A stretch of DNA of 30,545 bases from DATHVR01 sp035461175 (GCA_035461175.1 DATHVR010000173.1:1-30545); one strand, 5' to 3'. Counted from the stretch's first letter, positions 8,129-14,989 are shown. Program-made: numbers and translations. Notes: generated by a model not told the origin, from the letters alone.

Positions 8129-8173
8129 CCGGTGATCAAAGTACGGGAGGGGTGTGACTTTTTTTGCGCCGTG

Positions 8174-8641
8174 TCAGAGGACGAGCCGCATCTCCGTCTG
8201 GCCGGCTCGGAAACCGACCAGTGCGAAGCCGGCGGCTTCGTACAACCGACGGGCCCCGGGATTGTGATCGAATACCGACCTGCCGACGGAAGGGAACTCT
8301 TCTCGCCGGGCCCAGGCGATGACCTCGTCGAGAGCTCTGGCAGCGTGTCCCTTGCGCCGGTGGACGGGATCCACCTCCAGATCGAAGATGTACGCCCCGC
8401 CGCCCACCGGCGCGGGGCCGAACCAGACTTGGCCCACCCGTTCGCTTCCATCCCCGATCCAACAGAACCGATGACCGACCGTGTCCGGACCGTCTGGCAG
8501 CAGCGACTGCATTTGCTTCCGGGCTTGTTCGAGGGCAGCTTCTCGGTCGATCCCGGCGGCCGTAGCCGTCTCCGCAGCGAATACCTGGAGGGAGCGGCGG
8601 AGGAACTCCCCCTTCTCTGCAGGCGACATTGGGATCAGCAT
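8174..8641 (-). CDS. GNAT family N-acetyltransferase
   Basis: A 155-aa acetyl-CoA-dependent acyltransferase. The GNAT fold is seen from about residue 58 on: YIFDLEVDPVHRRKGHAARAL (84-104) carries motif A, with the R-x-x-G-x-A pyrophosphate loop at 95-100. FDHNPGARRLYEAAGF (124-139) is the motif B helix, where the Tyr is often the general acid. The first 50 residues form a predicted helical cap. The small molecule or protein that is acetylated cannot be inferred. The gene lies 54 nt downstream of the unknown membrane-anchored protein on the same strand. A TCTCGCGAGA palindrome lies 36 nt before its start. Confidence 0.9.
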   Translation of the reverse strand: MLIPMSPAEKGEFLRRSLQVFAAETATAAGIDREAALEQARKQMQSLLPDGPDTVGHRFCWIGDGSERVGQVWFGPAPVGGGAYIFDLEVDPVHRRKGHAARALDEVIAWARREEFPSVGRSVFDHNPGARRLYEAAGFALVGFRAGQTEMRLVL

Positions 8642-8676
8642 CTCTTCACACCAGCCTCACCTCGGGCCACAAGAAT

Positions 8677-8688
8677 CTTCTCGCGAGA
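8677..8688. repeat. Second TCTCGCGAGA palindrome
   Basis: CTTCTCGCGAGA shares 12 identical bases with the palindrome at 7364-7379, and the 10-bp core TCTCGCGAGA is a perfect inverted repeat. As with the first copy, it lies just after the stop of the upstream gene (stop ends at 8696) and 36-60 nt before the next minus-strand start. Confidence 0.5.
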
Positions 8689-8695
8689 CGCGGGC

Positions 8696-9256
8696 TCACC
8701 ATCGGAAACGGGGCACTCCCAGGTCCGACTCGCCGGGGATGGAGTACAGGGCCAGTGTCAGGGCGAGGATGGCCGCGCCGAGTGGCACAGGTGACGTTGT
8801 GGCGATCTCCCACGGCGACCTGGTGACAATGGCCACGTCTCTCTCGTGTTCTCGGAGAATCCACTGGTTCGCTCTGACAAATCGGTGCCTCTCCCAGGGG
8901 ACGAGCTCGTAGGCCCAGTCGCGCCCATTGAGGCCGTAGCCACCGGGACCGGGTGCCGCCTGGGCCACCTTTCTGATGTCACGATCCACGATCACCGGAC
9001 AGATCGCACCGGCCAGACCGACGGCGCGCAGCCGCCAGGGCGTGCCATCAGCGAGCTCGATCGGCTGTCCGCGACCGAAGAAGATGCGCCACCAACCCGG
9101 CCGTCCAAGTCGGGCCAGAACCTCACCATCGGTGGCCAACTTGTACACAGGAAAACGGAAGGAACCGACCTTGCGCAAAGCTGCGTCTCCGCTCAGCATG
9201 AATGCGGCGGGATTCGCCGGGAGATCTGATGGTGGTGACCGTCTTCCGGCTTGCAT
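8696..9256 (-). CDS. Unknown protein with C-terminal membrane anchor
   Basis: A 186-aa protein that I do not recognise. Residues 20-150 are rich in beta-strand-like segments and Trp (GRPGWWRIFFGRG, GRDWAYELVPWERHRF). A single hydrophobic helix follows at about 158-175 (PLGAAILALTLALYSIP), with a short tail behind it. The likely topology is a soluble domain anchored at the C-terminus. The start at 9256 has GGAG six nt upstream. A later Met20 (9199) begins the conserved-looking part and is an alternative. The gene is divergent from the ECF sigma gene with a 212-nt gap. Coding is supported by base composition and by tight packing with the GNAT gene. The opposite strand is also open, but its product is Arg- and Pro-rich and unconvincing. 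Confidence 0.7.
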   Translation of the reverse strand: MQAGRRSPPSDLPANPAAFMLSGDAALRKVGSFRFPVYKLATDGEVLARLGRPGWWRIFFGRGQPIELADGTPWRLRAVGLAGAICPVIVDRDIRKVAQAAPGPGGYGLNGRDWAYELVPWERHRFVRANQWILREHERDVAIVTRSPWEIATTSPVPLGAAILALTLALYSIPGESDLGVPRFRW

Positions 9257-9380
9257 GGCGATCTCCAGGGTATCCGGCCTGCAACATCACCGGGTCGGCA
9301 TTCGCCCACTCCAGGATCTGCCGCCCTCACGGGGCCGTTGGCGCAGGAGCGGTTTGCAGGGATAGGCAGCGAACCCTGTC

Positions 9381-9442
9381 CTGGAACCTGAGATCCACTC
9401 GTCTGTACCAGGCGCTACGGCTGCTGAACACTCTGGAACCTG
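9381..9442 (+). repeat. Duplicated CTGGAACCTG boxes before the sigma gene
   Basis: The 10-mer CTGGAACCTG occurs at 9381-9390 and again at 9433-9442, 52 bp apart. The second copy contains the -35 of the proposed sigma promoter. The first has no CGTC at the right distance, so it is not a complete promoter. Confidence 0.45.
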
Positions 9443-9460
9443 GTATCACTCGGCGACGTC
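9435..9460 (+). promoter_or_regulatory. ECF-type autoregulatory promoter
   Basis: GGAACC (9435-9440), a 16-nt spacer and CGTC (9457-9460) form a textbook ECF promoter, 8 nt before ATG 9469. ECF sigma genes are commonly transcribed by their own product, so this is probably self-activation. The same layout precedes the genes at 2188 and 28044 (minus). Confidence 0.65.
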
Positions 9461-9468
9461 GGAAGAGG

Positions 9469-10017
9469 ATGACAGTGCCCGCTTCCCGACGGCAGCGCTT
9501 CGAAGAGCTGGCTGCCGAGGTCTACGAGCCTTTGCAGCGATACGTGCGCCGACGTGTCGTCGCCGACGCCGTAGATGACGTCGTTTCCGAGACGATGACC
9601 ACTCTCTGGAGACGGCTCGACGACGTCCCTCAACACGCCGCCCTCCCTTGGACGTACGGGGTCGCCCGCCGTCAGGTCGCCAATCATCGCCGCGGCGCCC
9701 GCCGCCATCTCCGGCTGATTCAGCGGATCGAGGCCGAGCCGCCGACGGCTGCTCACTCCGACACCCCGCTCGATCCCGAGCTCGAGAGCGCCCTGGCGGA
9801 GTTGGGGGAATCCGACCGGGAGATCCTGCGCCTGTGGGCGTGGGAACAGCTGGAGGCGGCCGAGATCGCCACCGTGATGGGATCGACCGCCAACGCTGCC
9901 TCGATCCGGTTGCACCGGGCCAAGAAGAAACTGGGCGAGAATCTCGAATCGGCACGAAAGAACCAGGTGCCCTCCGGACACAGACGGGGTGAAAGAAGAA
10001 AGGAGGAACGGCGATGA
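9469..10017 (+). CDS. ECF-type RNA polymerase sigma factor
   Basis: A 182-aa sigma-70 family protein with only regions 2 and 4. Region 2 spans about residues 10-78: RFEELAAEVYEPLQRYVRRRV, then DDVVSETMTTLWRRLDDVP, which binds the -10, and LPWTYGVARRQVANHRRG. Region 4 spans 104-156: ELGESDREILRLWAWEQLEAAEIATVMGSTANAASIRLHRAKKKL, the helix-turn-helix for the -35. The tail is very basic. ATG 9469 lies 8 nt after an ECF-type -10, which suggests a leaderless mRNA. GTG 9475, two codons later, has GAGG at 6 nt and is an alternative. Frame upstream of 9469 is not sigma-like. The stop overlaps the next start (ATGA), the usual arrangement for a sigma factor and its membrane regulator. Confidence 0.93.
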   Translation: MTVPASRRQRFEELAAEVYEPLQRYVRRRVVADAVDDVVSETMTTLWRRLDDVPQHAALPWTYGVARRQVANHRRGARRHLRLIQRIEAEPPTAAHSDTPLDPELESALAELGESDREILRLWAWEQLEAAEIATVMGSTANAASIRLHRAKKKLGENLESARKNQVPSGHRRGERRKEERR

Positions 10018-10592
10018 CCGACGACGAACTGCGACGGCGCATGGCGGCGGCCAATCCCACTCCTCCTTCCCAACCCGTCGACCCGATCACGAGCGGTCGG
10101 GCCCGAGCACAGATGGAGGACATCATGTCAACCACAGCCCCCGCCCCTGCGGCACAACGCAACTTCCGCCTCCTGGGCGCAGTAGCCGCCGCCCTGGTGG
10201 TCGTCATCGGCGGCGCCACCCTCTTCGGTGGCCCCGGCACGTCGGACGATCCGCTGATCCTGGCGGCCAACGGCGACGACGCCCTGGCCTCTTGCTTGGT
10301 CTTCGACGTCGAGACGCTGGCCGGCATGGCCCCCGCCTTCGCCGGCACCGTGGTGGAACTGACCGACTCGGTCGCCACCCTCGATGTGGACCGGTGGTAC
10401 ACCGACGGCGAGGCCGAGACGGTGGAGATCAACTACACGCCCGGCTTCGAAGCCCTGATCGGCACCCCCGCCCTGGAGGTAGGCCAGCGCTACCTGATCA
10501 CCGCCACCGACGGCGTCGTCAACGGCTGCGGTTACTCGGGAGTGGCCACCCCCGAGTACGAGGCGCAGTGGGAGCAGGCCTTCGGATCCTGA
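10014..10592 (+). CDS. One-TM partner of ECF sigma factor, possible anti-sigma
   Basis: A 192-aa protein with an N-terminal cytosolic part (1-50), one membrane helix (about 52-71, FRLLGAVAAALVVVIGGATLF) and an extracytoplasmic domain (80-192) holding two Cys (in ASCLVFDVE and NGCGYSG) that could form a disulfide. ATG 10014 overlaps the sigma stop by 4 nt, which strongly couples the two. The short cytosolic segment DDELRRRMAAANP...MEDIM resembles N-termini often found on membrane proteins encoded after actinobacterial ECF factors. It could hold the sigma factor at the membrane until a signal outside releases it. No zinc-binding anti-sigma HxxxCxxC motif is present, so the anti-sigma role is inference. 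An internal ATG at 10125 has a good GGAGG site but would delete the cytosolic part. Confidence 0.8.
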   Translation: MTDDELRRRMAAANPTPPSQPVDPITSGRARAQMEDIMSTTAPAPAAQRNFRLLGAVAAALVVVIGGATLFGGPGTSDDPLILAANGDDALASCLVFDVETLAGMAPAFAGTVVELTDSVATLDVDRWYTDGEAETVEINYTPGFEALIGTPALEVGQRYLITATDGVVNGCGYSGVATPEYEAQWEQAFGS

Positions 10593-10602
10593 ACTTCTCA
10601 AC

Positions 10603-10655
10603 CCGACGAGTGTGCAACCGCCCGCGCTGAGCGCGGGCGGTTGCACTTTCGTCGG
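10603..10655 (+). terminator. Long hairpin after sigma operon, 35-nt palindrome copy 1
   Basis: A perfect 16-bp stem (10612-10627 with 10631-10646) with a TGA loop, extended by a second 7-bp stem (CCGACGA 10603-10609 with TCGTCGG 10649-10655) across a 2x2 internal loop. Only TTT follows the inner stem. It lies 10 nt after the stop of the sigma partner, so it probably ends that operon. Its core is shared with the elements at 11086-11120 and, more loosely, 19615-19649. Confidence 0.75.
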
Positions 10656-10675
10656 TCTGTGTACCCTCGGCCTCC

Positions 10676-11074
10676 GTGGAAGCCAACGCCACCTTCGAGC
10701 TTTCGGACCAGGAACTGCTGCCCACCGCCGATGACGTCGCCTCGGTGGTAGGGGTGGACCTGTCCCACAACTCGTTCACCAAGACCTTCGCCGGGGACCT
10801 GGAAGGCTCCAGCATCACCGAGATGCTGGCCACTCGCTCCCCTGACGGCGCCGGCTACGTGGCGATGGAGCGGATCGTGGGCCGCCTGGGCGACCGGGTC
10901 GGCACCTTCGTCCTCCTCCACCTCGGCACCCTGGACGAGATTGGTGAGCCGACCGGCCACTGGATCATCGTCCCGGGCTCGGGAACCGGTGAGCTGGAGG
11001 GCATTTCGGGCCACGCCCACATCGGCGCCGACGACGACACCCACCGCATCCAGCTCCACTACGACCTGCCCTGA
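10676..11074 (+). CDS. DUF3224 family protein
   Basis: A 132-aa soluble protein matching the DUF3224 pattern: an opening beta-strand ANATFELSDQE, SFTKTFAGDLEGSS, then GYVAMERIVGRLGDRVGTFVLLHLGT, GHWIIVPGSGTGELEGISG and a closing LHYDL. The family folds as a small beta-barrel, often compared with allene oxide cyclase-like barrels; its function is not known. The GTG start at 10676 has no ribosome site. A TACCCT hexamer (10662-10667) 8 nt upstream might give a leaderless transcript. The gene is bracketed by two related 35-nt palindromes (10612-10646 and 11086-11120). Confidence 0.86.
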   Translation: MEANATFELSDQELLPTADDVASVVGVDLSHNSFTKTFAGDLEGSSITEMLATRSPDGAGYVAMERIVGRLGDRVGTFVLLHLGTLDEIGEPTGHWIIVPGSGTGELEGISGHAHIGADDDTHRIQLHYDLP

Positions 11075-11085
11075 CCGCCACCAGA

Positions 11086-11120
11086 GTGCATCCCGCCGCG
11101 CTCAGCGCGGGTCCGTGCAC
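11086..11120. repeat. 35-nt palindrome copy 2
   Basis: It begins GTGCA and ends TGCAC exactly 35 nt apart, with the inner stem CCGCGC-TCA-GCGCGG. It aligns without gaps to copy 1 (10612-10646) through the core GCGCT(G/C)AGCGCGGG, but its arms pair imperfectly. It lies 12 nt after the DUF3224 stop and may act as that gene's terminator. Confidence 0.6.
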
Positions 11121-11205
11121 ACTCGATCTCTTGCGGAGAATTCTCTCCGAAAAGGGAGCCGAGCGTCGTGGCCGGCATCCAAGCCGTTGCCGAGAAGACT
11201 CCAAG

Positions 11206-11232
11206 GTGTGTCGGCCAGGCTGGCCGGCACAC
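11206..11232 (+). promoter_or_regulatory. 12-bp hairpin in leader of 11253 gene
   Basis: 11206-11217 pairs with 11221-11232 around a GGC loop, with one G-U pair. It ends 20 nt before the GTG start and just before the AGGAAAGGA ribosome site. It may be a leader structure controlling translation or a terminator for upstream transcription. Confidence 0.45.
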
Positions 11233-11252
11233 CGTTAGGAAAGGAACCTTTC

Positions 11253-11771
11253 GTGACCGCAACCAAGCCTGCTCCCGAGCAGGCCCGTAAATCCTGGCCG
11301 TGGATCGGCATCGCACTCGCCGTCGTGGTGGTGGCCGGGGCATTCGCCCTCGGGATGAGATTCGAACGCTGGACCGACGGCGACATGTTCGCCTTCATCA
11401 ACGCCATCGACGGAGACTCGATCACCATCGACCCTGCCGCCATGCTGACGGGAGACGCGGCCCGAGAAGCGGCCGAACGGGATGGCCTCATCACCGCCGG
11501 AGAGGACCTTCCCAACGACTTTTACATTCAGAACAACGAGCCCGGCCCGCTGAGTATCGGGGTGGCCCCCGGTATCGCCGTGACGATTCTCACCTTCGAC
11601 TCGACCGGGGACATCATCGCGACGGAGATCGGTCTCGCCCAGCTCGCCACCGCCTTCAGTGGAGAGAGCACCGGGGTGGTCATCTACGGGCTCAACGCCG
11701 GCGAGTTCCCCGTGACTCTCACCGTCGAGGACAACGTGGTCACCGCGATCTCCCAGGTGTATCTGCCCTGA
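11253..11771 (+). CDS. One-TM protein with extracytoplasmic domain
   Basis: A 172-aa protein: basic N-terminus, membrane helix at about residues 16-34 (WIGIALAVVVVAGAFALG), then an exported domain of about 135 residues. The exported part contains ITIDPAAMLTGDAAREAAERDG and LPNDFYIQN, a pattern I recall from secreted or anchored actinobacterial proteins of unknown function. The C-terminus ends VTAISQVYLP. The GTG start at 11253 is chosen because AGGAAAGGA lies just upstream and the TM helix follows. A frame extending to 10941 would overlap the DUF3224 gene and be Arg/Ser-rich. A hairpin leader precedes it. No function can be assigned. Confidence 0.82.
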   Translation: MTATKPAPEQARKSWPWIGIALAVVVVAGAFALGMRFERWTDGDMFAFINAIDGDSITIDPAAMLTGDAAREAAERDGLITAGEDLPNDFYIQNNEPGPLSIGVAPGIAVTILTFDSTGDIIATEIGLAQLATAFSGESTGVVIYGLNAGEFPVTLTVEDNVVTAISQVYLP

Positions 11772-11797
11772 TCGCCTCGGGCCCTGGACCGTGTCCG

Positions 11798-11869
11798 ACG
11801 CCCTCCCCGTTCGCTGGTTCGACCGTGCCGACTTCCGCCACGCGCCAACCGACGGCGGGTGAGGGCGTC
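11798..11869. terminator. Long-loop inverted repeat between convergent genes
   Basis: GACGCCCTC-CCCG (11798-11810) is complementary to CGGG-T-GAGGGCGTC (11856-11869), giving about 13 paired bases with one bulge, separated by about 45 nt. It lies between the convergent genes ending at 11771 and 11896. It could slow transcription from both sides, but the large loop and lack of T-runs make this uncertain. Confidence 0.25.
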
Positions 11870-11895
11870 ACCGATGGCCCGGCGGGCGGCCCGGA

Positions 11896-13617
11896 CTAGA
11901 TCAGGCCGACCTCACCCAGCACCCGGCGCCAGCGCTCGATGAGCTCGGGGTCCTGGTAGGGGCGGTCGGCGACCCAGGCCGACACGTCGAGGGCGGGATA
12001 ATTGTCCTTGACCAGTTGCGCCGTCGCCCGGGCCCGGCGATCCAGACCCATCTCGTGCTGGGCGGCGGTGAGCACCAGCAGGGCCTCGAGGTTGTAGGGC
12101 TGGTGCTCGAGCACCGCCTCGGCGGAGGCGGCGGCATCTTCGAATCGACCACCGATGAAGAAGGCACACGCTTGCACGGTGGGATACCAGGGGTTGACCA
12201 CCTGGGTGAGGCGCATGGCCCGGTCGAGCGCCTCCACCGACCTCTCCCACTGCCCCAGGTAACGTCGGGAGCTTCCCTCCAGACCGAAGGTGACGTCGCA
12301 GGTGGGACGGGTGATCTCGATCTCCTCCAGACGATCCGCTGCCTCGGCGAATCGCCGCTCGGTGATGAGAGTGGCCGCTTCGGCCATCTGGCTGAGGCCG
12401 CTCGGGTCGCCGTGGGTGATACCCCGACGCGAGTACTCCTTGGACAGCCGCAGATGGCGATCGGGGTCGTCGACCAGGCCCTGGGAAGCTCCGATCCAGT
12501 GGGTGAAGGCCAACAGGGCGGTGGCGGTGCCGACGTCGGGATGGTTCCGCTCCACCTCCTCGAAGTACTCCAGGGCCCTCTGAAACCCCTCCCGGGTGGA
12601 CGAGTTGAGGTGGAACCACCCCCGATAGATGTTCTCCTGGGCCTTCGGGTCCCCGAGTTCCGAATAGATGCGCGCCGGTTCCCCCACCACCAGCTCCACC
12701 TCGAGGAAACGAGCCACCTCGTCTCCAACCTCGTCCGACAGCGACAGCAGGGTGTCGGGAGTGGCATCCCAACGGCGGGAGAAGACGACGTTGATCGTGG
12801 CGAAGTCCATCAGCTTCACGTAGACGCGGAGGCTGTTCCCGAACTGATGGATCCCGGAATTGATCATGTAGTCGATGGCGTGCTCGTTTTGGACCGGCCG
12901 GGTCTCGTCGGTGGCGTCGACCACCCGCAACCCGGGGATAGCACTGAGGCGGTCGACGAGATCCGCTGCCAGGATCGGCCCGGCCGACCTGAGGGATTCC
13001 TCCACGTCCTCGACGTGGATCGGCAGCACCGCCACCGAGGGTGTGGCCAGCACGGGACGCTTCCGGGCGGCGGCCGGGCCATCCACGGGCAGGTCGCGGA
13101 ACTCGTAGACCGGGACGGTTCCCGGGATGTTTTTCAGGGCCTTGTGCCCCGCGGGCTTGAAGCGCAGTTCGGGCTCGTCGAGGGCCTGATAAACGGATCC
13201 GGAGACACTGACCCCGCCCGGGGCGGCCAGGGCCTGGATGCGGGCGGCGACGTTGAGGACGTCGCCGAAGTACTGACCCTCGGGGGTGATCGTCACCTCG
13301 CCCTGATCCAACCCCATCCGGAAGCGGACCCGGCGATGCTCGGGGAAATCGGCGTTACGGTTCTCGATCTCGGTGCTGATGGCGATCGCCGCCGCCATGG
13401 CGTCGGTGGCCCGGTCGAACACCGCCATGAAATTGTCTCCCACGAAGACGACCAGAGTCCCACCCGACGCTTCCACCTTTTCCTCGACGAGGCCGTGGTA
13501 GTCGGCGACGATGCCGGCGGTGCCCTCGAAGTCGTCGGCCATCAGACGCGAGTAGCCGACCACGTCCGCATTGAGGGCCACCACGAATCGGGTTTTTGAC
13601 TCAGTCGCCACGGTCAT
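11896..13617 (-). CDS. Class III cyclase-like/TolB-like/TPR protein
   Basis: A 573-aa regulator without membrane helices. Residues 10-175 form a class III nucleotidyl cyclase domain, 190-312 a TolB-like segment (PSVAVLPI, then SGIHQFGNSLRVYVKLMD), and 320-570 helical TPR-like repeats. Both metal-binding Asp are kept (Asp18 in LNADVVGYS, Asp61 in VGDNFMAVF), as are Asn122 and Arg126 (NVAAR). The two residues that normally read adenine are changed: the Lys four before the second Asp is Val57, and the Asp seven before Asn122 is Gln115. It may use another nucleotide or be a catalytically weak sensor. ATG 13617 has GGTGG at 6 nt and a TAGACT -10 candidate upstream. The protein-binding TPR part suggests input by protein contact. 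Confidence 0.88.
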   Translation of the reverse strand: MTVATESKTRFVVALNADVVGYSRLMADDFEGTAGIVADYHGLVEEKVEASGGTLVVFVGDNFMAVFDRATDAMAAAIAISTEIENRNADFPEHRRVRFRMGLDQGEVTITPEGQYFGDVLNVAARIQALAAPGGVSVSGSVYQALDEPELRFKPAGHKALKNIPGTVPVYEFRDLPVDGPAAARKRPVLATPSVAVLPIHVEDVEESLRSAGPILAADLVDRLSAIPGLRVVDATDETRPVQNEHAIDYMINSGIHQFGNSLRVYVKLMDFATINVVFSRRWDATPDTLLSLSDEVGDEVARFLEVELVVGEPARIYSELGDPKAQENIYRGWFHLNSSTREGFQRALEYFEEVERNHPDVGTATALLAFTHWIGASQGLVDDPDRHLRLSKEYSRRGITHGDPSGLSQMAEAATLITERRFAEAADRLEEIEITRPTCDVTFGLEGSSRRYLGQWERSVEALDRAMRLTQVVNPWYPTVQACAFFIGGRFEDAAASAEAVLEHQPYNLEALLVLTAAQHEMGLDRRARATAQLVKDNYPALDVSAWVADRPYQDPELIERWRRVLGEVGLI

Positions 13618-13643
13618 TTGAAACCACCGTCCTCAACGGGACG

Positions 13644-13649
13644 AGTCTA
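13644..13649 (-). promoter_or_regulatory. Candidate -10 of TPR cyclase gene
   Basis: On the minus strand TAGACT lies 26 nt before ATG 13617, giving a short leader that includes the GGTGG ribosome site. It is similar to the TAGTCT and TAGGCT boxes before other genes here. Confidence 0.35.
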
Positions 13650-13697
13650 CGAGCGGGCCGTCACTCGTGTCTGAGGTTTGCCGGACGGCCCGAATCG

Positions 13698-13746
13698 TTT
13701 TGTGGGTCGAAAATGACGCTCCGAGCATCATTTCCGACCCACAAAA
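13698..13746. repeat. 49-nt near-perfect palindrome
   Basis: Left arm 13698-13716 and right arm 13728-13746 (19 nt each) are complementary at 18 of 19 positions. The centre adds GCT/AGC pairing around CCG, so almost the whole element folds. It begins TTTTGTGGGTC and ends GACCCACAAAA on both strands. It therefore has T-then-A ends rather than the A-then-T pattern of an intrinsic terminator. It lies between the hydrolase stop and the TPR cyclase start. It may be a large operator, a MITE-like remnant or a dispersed extragenic palindrome. Confidence 0.7.
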
Positions 13747-13766
13747 CAGTCCCGCGCGGGTGGGGC

Positions 13767-13798
13767 CGGAACCGTGTCCGACCCCCGTCCGGGTTCCG
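13767..13798 (-). terminator. Possible hairpin after hydrolase gene
   Basis: CGGAACC (13767-13773) pairs with GGTTCCG (13792-13798) across an 18-nt loop, 22 nt beyond the hydrolase stop. The stem is short and no T-run follows, so this is only a weak candidate. Confidence 0.2.
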
Positions 13799-13819
13799 TG
13801 CTCGAAGCGGCGTATTCGT

Positions 13820-14878
13820 CTACTCGGGCGGCTCGAGCCACTCCATCACCTGGTCGACCACTGCGGGGGCGTCGGTCAGGTCGAAGTGGGTGACCCCACC
13901 GACGATCACGGTGTTGGTTGCCTCGGCGACACGCGGCCTGGTGCTGCTGGTGGTCCGCACCATCAGATCGCCCGCGATGCGTCCGACCGGATGGGCGGGA
14001 TCGGGGGTGACGACACCGGCGATCAGGTGATATCTGACCCTCGGAGGTAGCGCATCTGGCTCGGCCTTGACGAAGCCGAGGTCTTTGATCCCGGCGGAGC
14101 GCCCGTCGACGAACTCGGCCAGGGGCCGGGTGGTCCCGAAGGCCGCCAGCCCCCGAGCCACGCCAACGACCAGCTTCTCCAGCGGAGCACCCCAGTGGGG
14201 GGTCCCGATCGCCACGATGTCGGTCACGTGCCCGGCCCAGGTCCGGCCCGCTCTCCGTCCAGTTGCATGGGCCTCGGCTGCGACGAGCCCGCCCATCGAA
14301 TGGCCGACCAGTGCGATGGACTCGATCGGGACGTTCCAGGCGGCCGTCAGTTCTTCGAGCAGCGCGGCGAGTAGCTCTCCGTTGTCGGCAACGGACCGGC
14401 CCGTGTTGTATCGGATCGACACCGGAGTCAGACGAGGATGGTCGGCGAGGGACTGGGCGAGACCCGTCCCGTTCGGTGGCCCTTCCCAGCAGTGCTCGGT
14501 CTTGCCGAGCCCGTGAACCAGGACGACCAGGTGCCCGGTTATGTCGGACCCGGGGGATTCCGGCACGATCATCGAAGTCCCCAGCCTCGTCTCGTGGCGG
14601 CCCAGGCCGTCTCCGAAGAAGCCGTTGGTCCAGCTTCGGAGGGCGTCGAGAGTGACGGGCTCGACCGTCAGCACCCGGTCGAGGCCGGCACCCACCGCCG
14701 CCGTTCCCAGTCGCACCGAGCCATACACGAATCGGATGGCGGCCTCGTAGGGAGGCCCCACGTGCCGACCGAGCGGACCGAGGCGGCCCAGCCAGCGACG
14801 GGCGATGAGGGAGTGGATGTCCTCCACGGGCGCGATGATCCGTTCGACTCCGAGCGCCAGGACGCTACCGATACCCAT
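13820..14878 (-). CDS. Alpha/beta hydrolase, lipase-like
   Basis: A 352-aa serine hydrolase of the PGAP1/triacylglycerol-lipase type. HLVVLVHGLGKTEHCW (about 116-131) supplies the oxyanion HG motif. The nucleophile elbow GHSMGG contains Ser194. The acid is probably the Asp in IAGDLMVR (near 300), and the base the His in GGVTHFDL (near 331). The first 110 residues are an extra N-terminal region without a signal peptide, so the enzyme is probably cytosolic or membrane-associated. IVAIGTPHWGAPLEK after the elbow is typical of lipases that act on esters of fatty acids; the natural ester is unknown. ATG 14878 is preferred because GAGAGAGG lies 8 nt upstream. GTG 14905 is an in-frame alternative. 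The gene is divergent from the large regulator. Confidence 0.88.
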   Translation of the reverse strand: MGIGSVLALGVERIIAPVEDIHSLIARRWLGRLGPLGRHVGPPYEAAIRFVYGSVRLGTAAVGAGLDRVLTVEPVTLDALRSWTNGFFGDGLGRHETRLGTSMIVPESPGSDITGHLVVLVHGLGKTEHCWEGPPNGTGLAQSLADHPRLTPVSIRYNTGRSVADNGELLAALLEELTAAWNVPIESIALVGHSMGGLVAAEAHATGRRAGRTWAGHVTDIVAIGTPHWGAPLEKLVVGVARGLAAFGTTRPLAEFVDGRSAGIKDLGFVKAEPDALPPRVRYHLIAGVVTPDPAHPVGRIAGDLMVRTTSSTRPRVAEATNTVIVGGVTHFDLTDAPAVVDQVMEWLEPPE

Positions 14879-14977
14879 GGGCTTGACCTCTCTCCCTCGG
14901 CTCACGGTACCCGGCCCCGCTGAATACCTCTGGATTCATGCCAGCTCGGTCGATCGCTCGGACGGGGAGAGCGGCGC

Positions 14978-14983
14978 TAGTCT
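14978..14983 (+). promoter_or_regulatory. Candidate -10 of large regulator, leaderless
   Basis: TAGTCT lies 6 nt before ATG 14990, and no ribosome site is present. It is the same hexamer as at 4567-4572. No -35 is evident. Confidence 0.42.
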
Positions 14984-14989
14984 GCGACG

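Noticed and set aside
6584..8794. 736-codon plus-strand frame across the oxidoreductase, VWA and GNAT genes
   Set aside because: Three well-supported proteins with catalytic or binding motifs lie on the opposite strand; this frame has no domain.
9161..9187. GGAACC-N17-CGTC on the plus strand
   Set aside because: It lies inside the minus-strand gene 8696-9256 with no plus-strand start 8 nt downstream and a spacer of 17, so chance is likely.
10125..10592. Internal ATG with a good GGAGG site as the start of the sigma partner
   Set aside because: It would remove the cytosolic segment and lose the 4-nt overlap with the sigma gene. Upstream codons look protein-like.
10612..11120. DUF3224 gene as a mobile cassette flanked by palindromes
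   Set aside because: There is no transposase, integrase or target duplication, a third copy stands alone at 19615, and base composition matches the neighbours.
12016..13599. 527-codon plus-strand frame opposite the TPR cyclase
   Set aside because: Shadow of the cyclase/TolB/TPR gene, with Gly/Val/His-rich composition.
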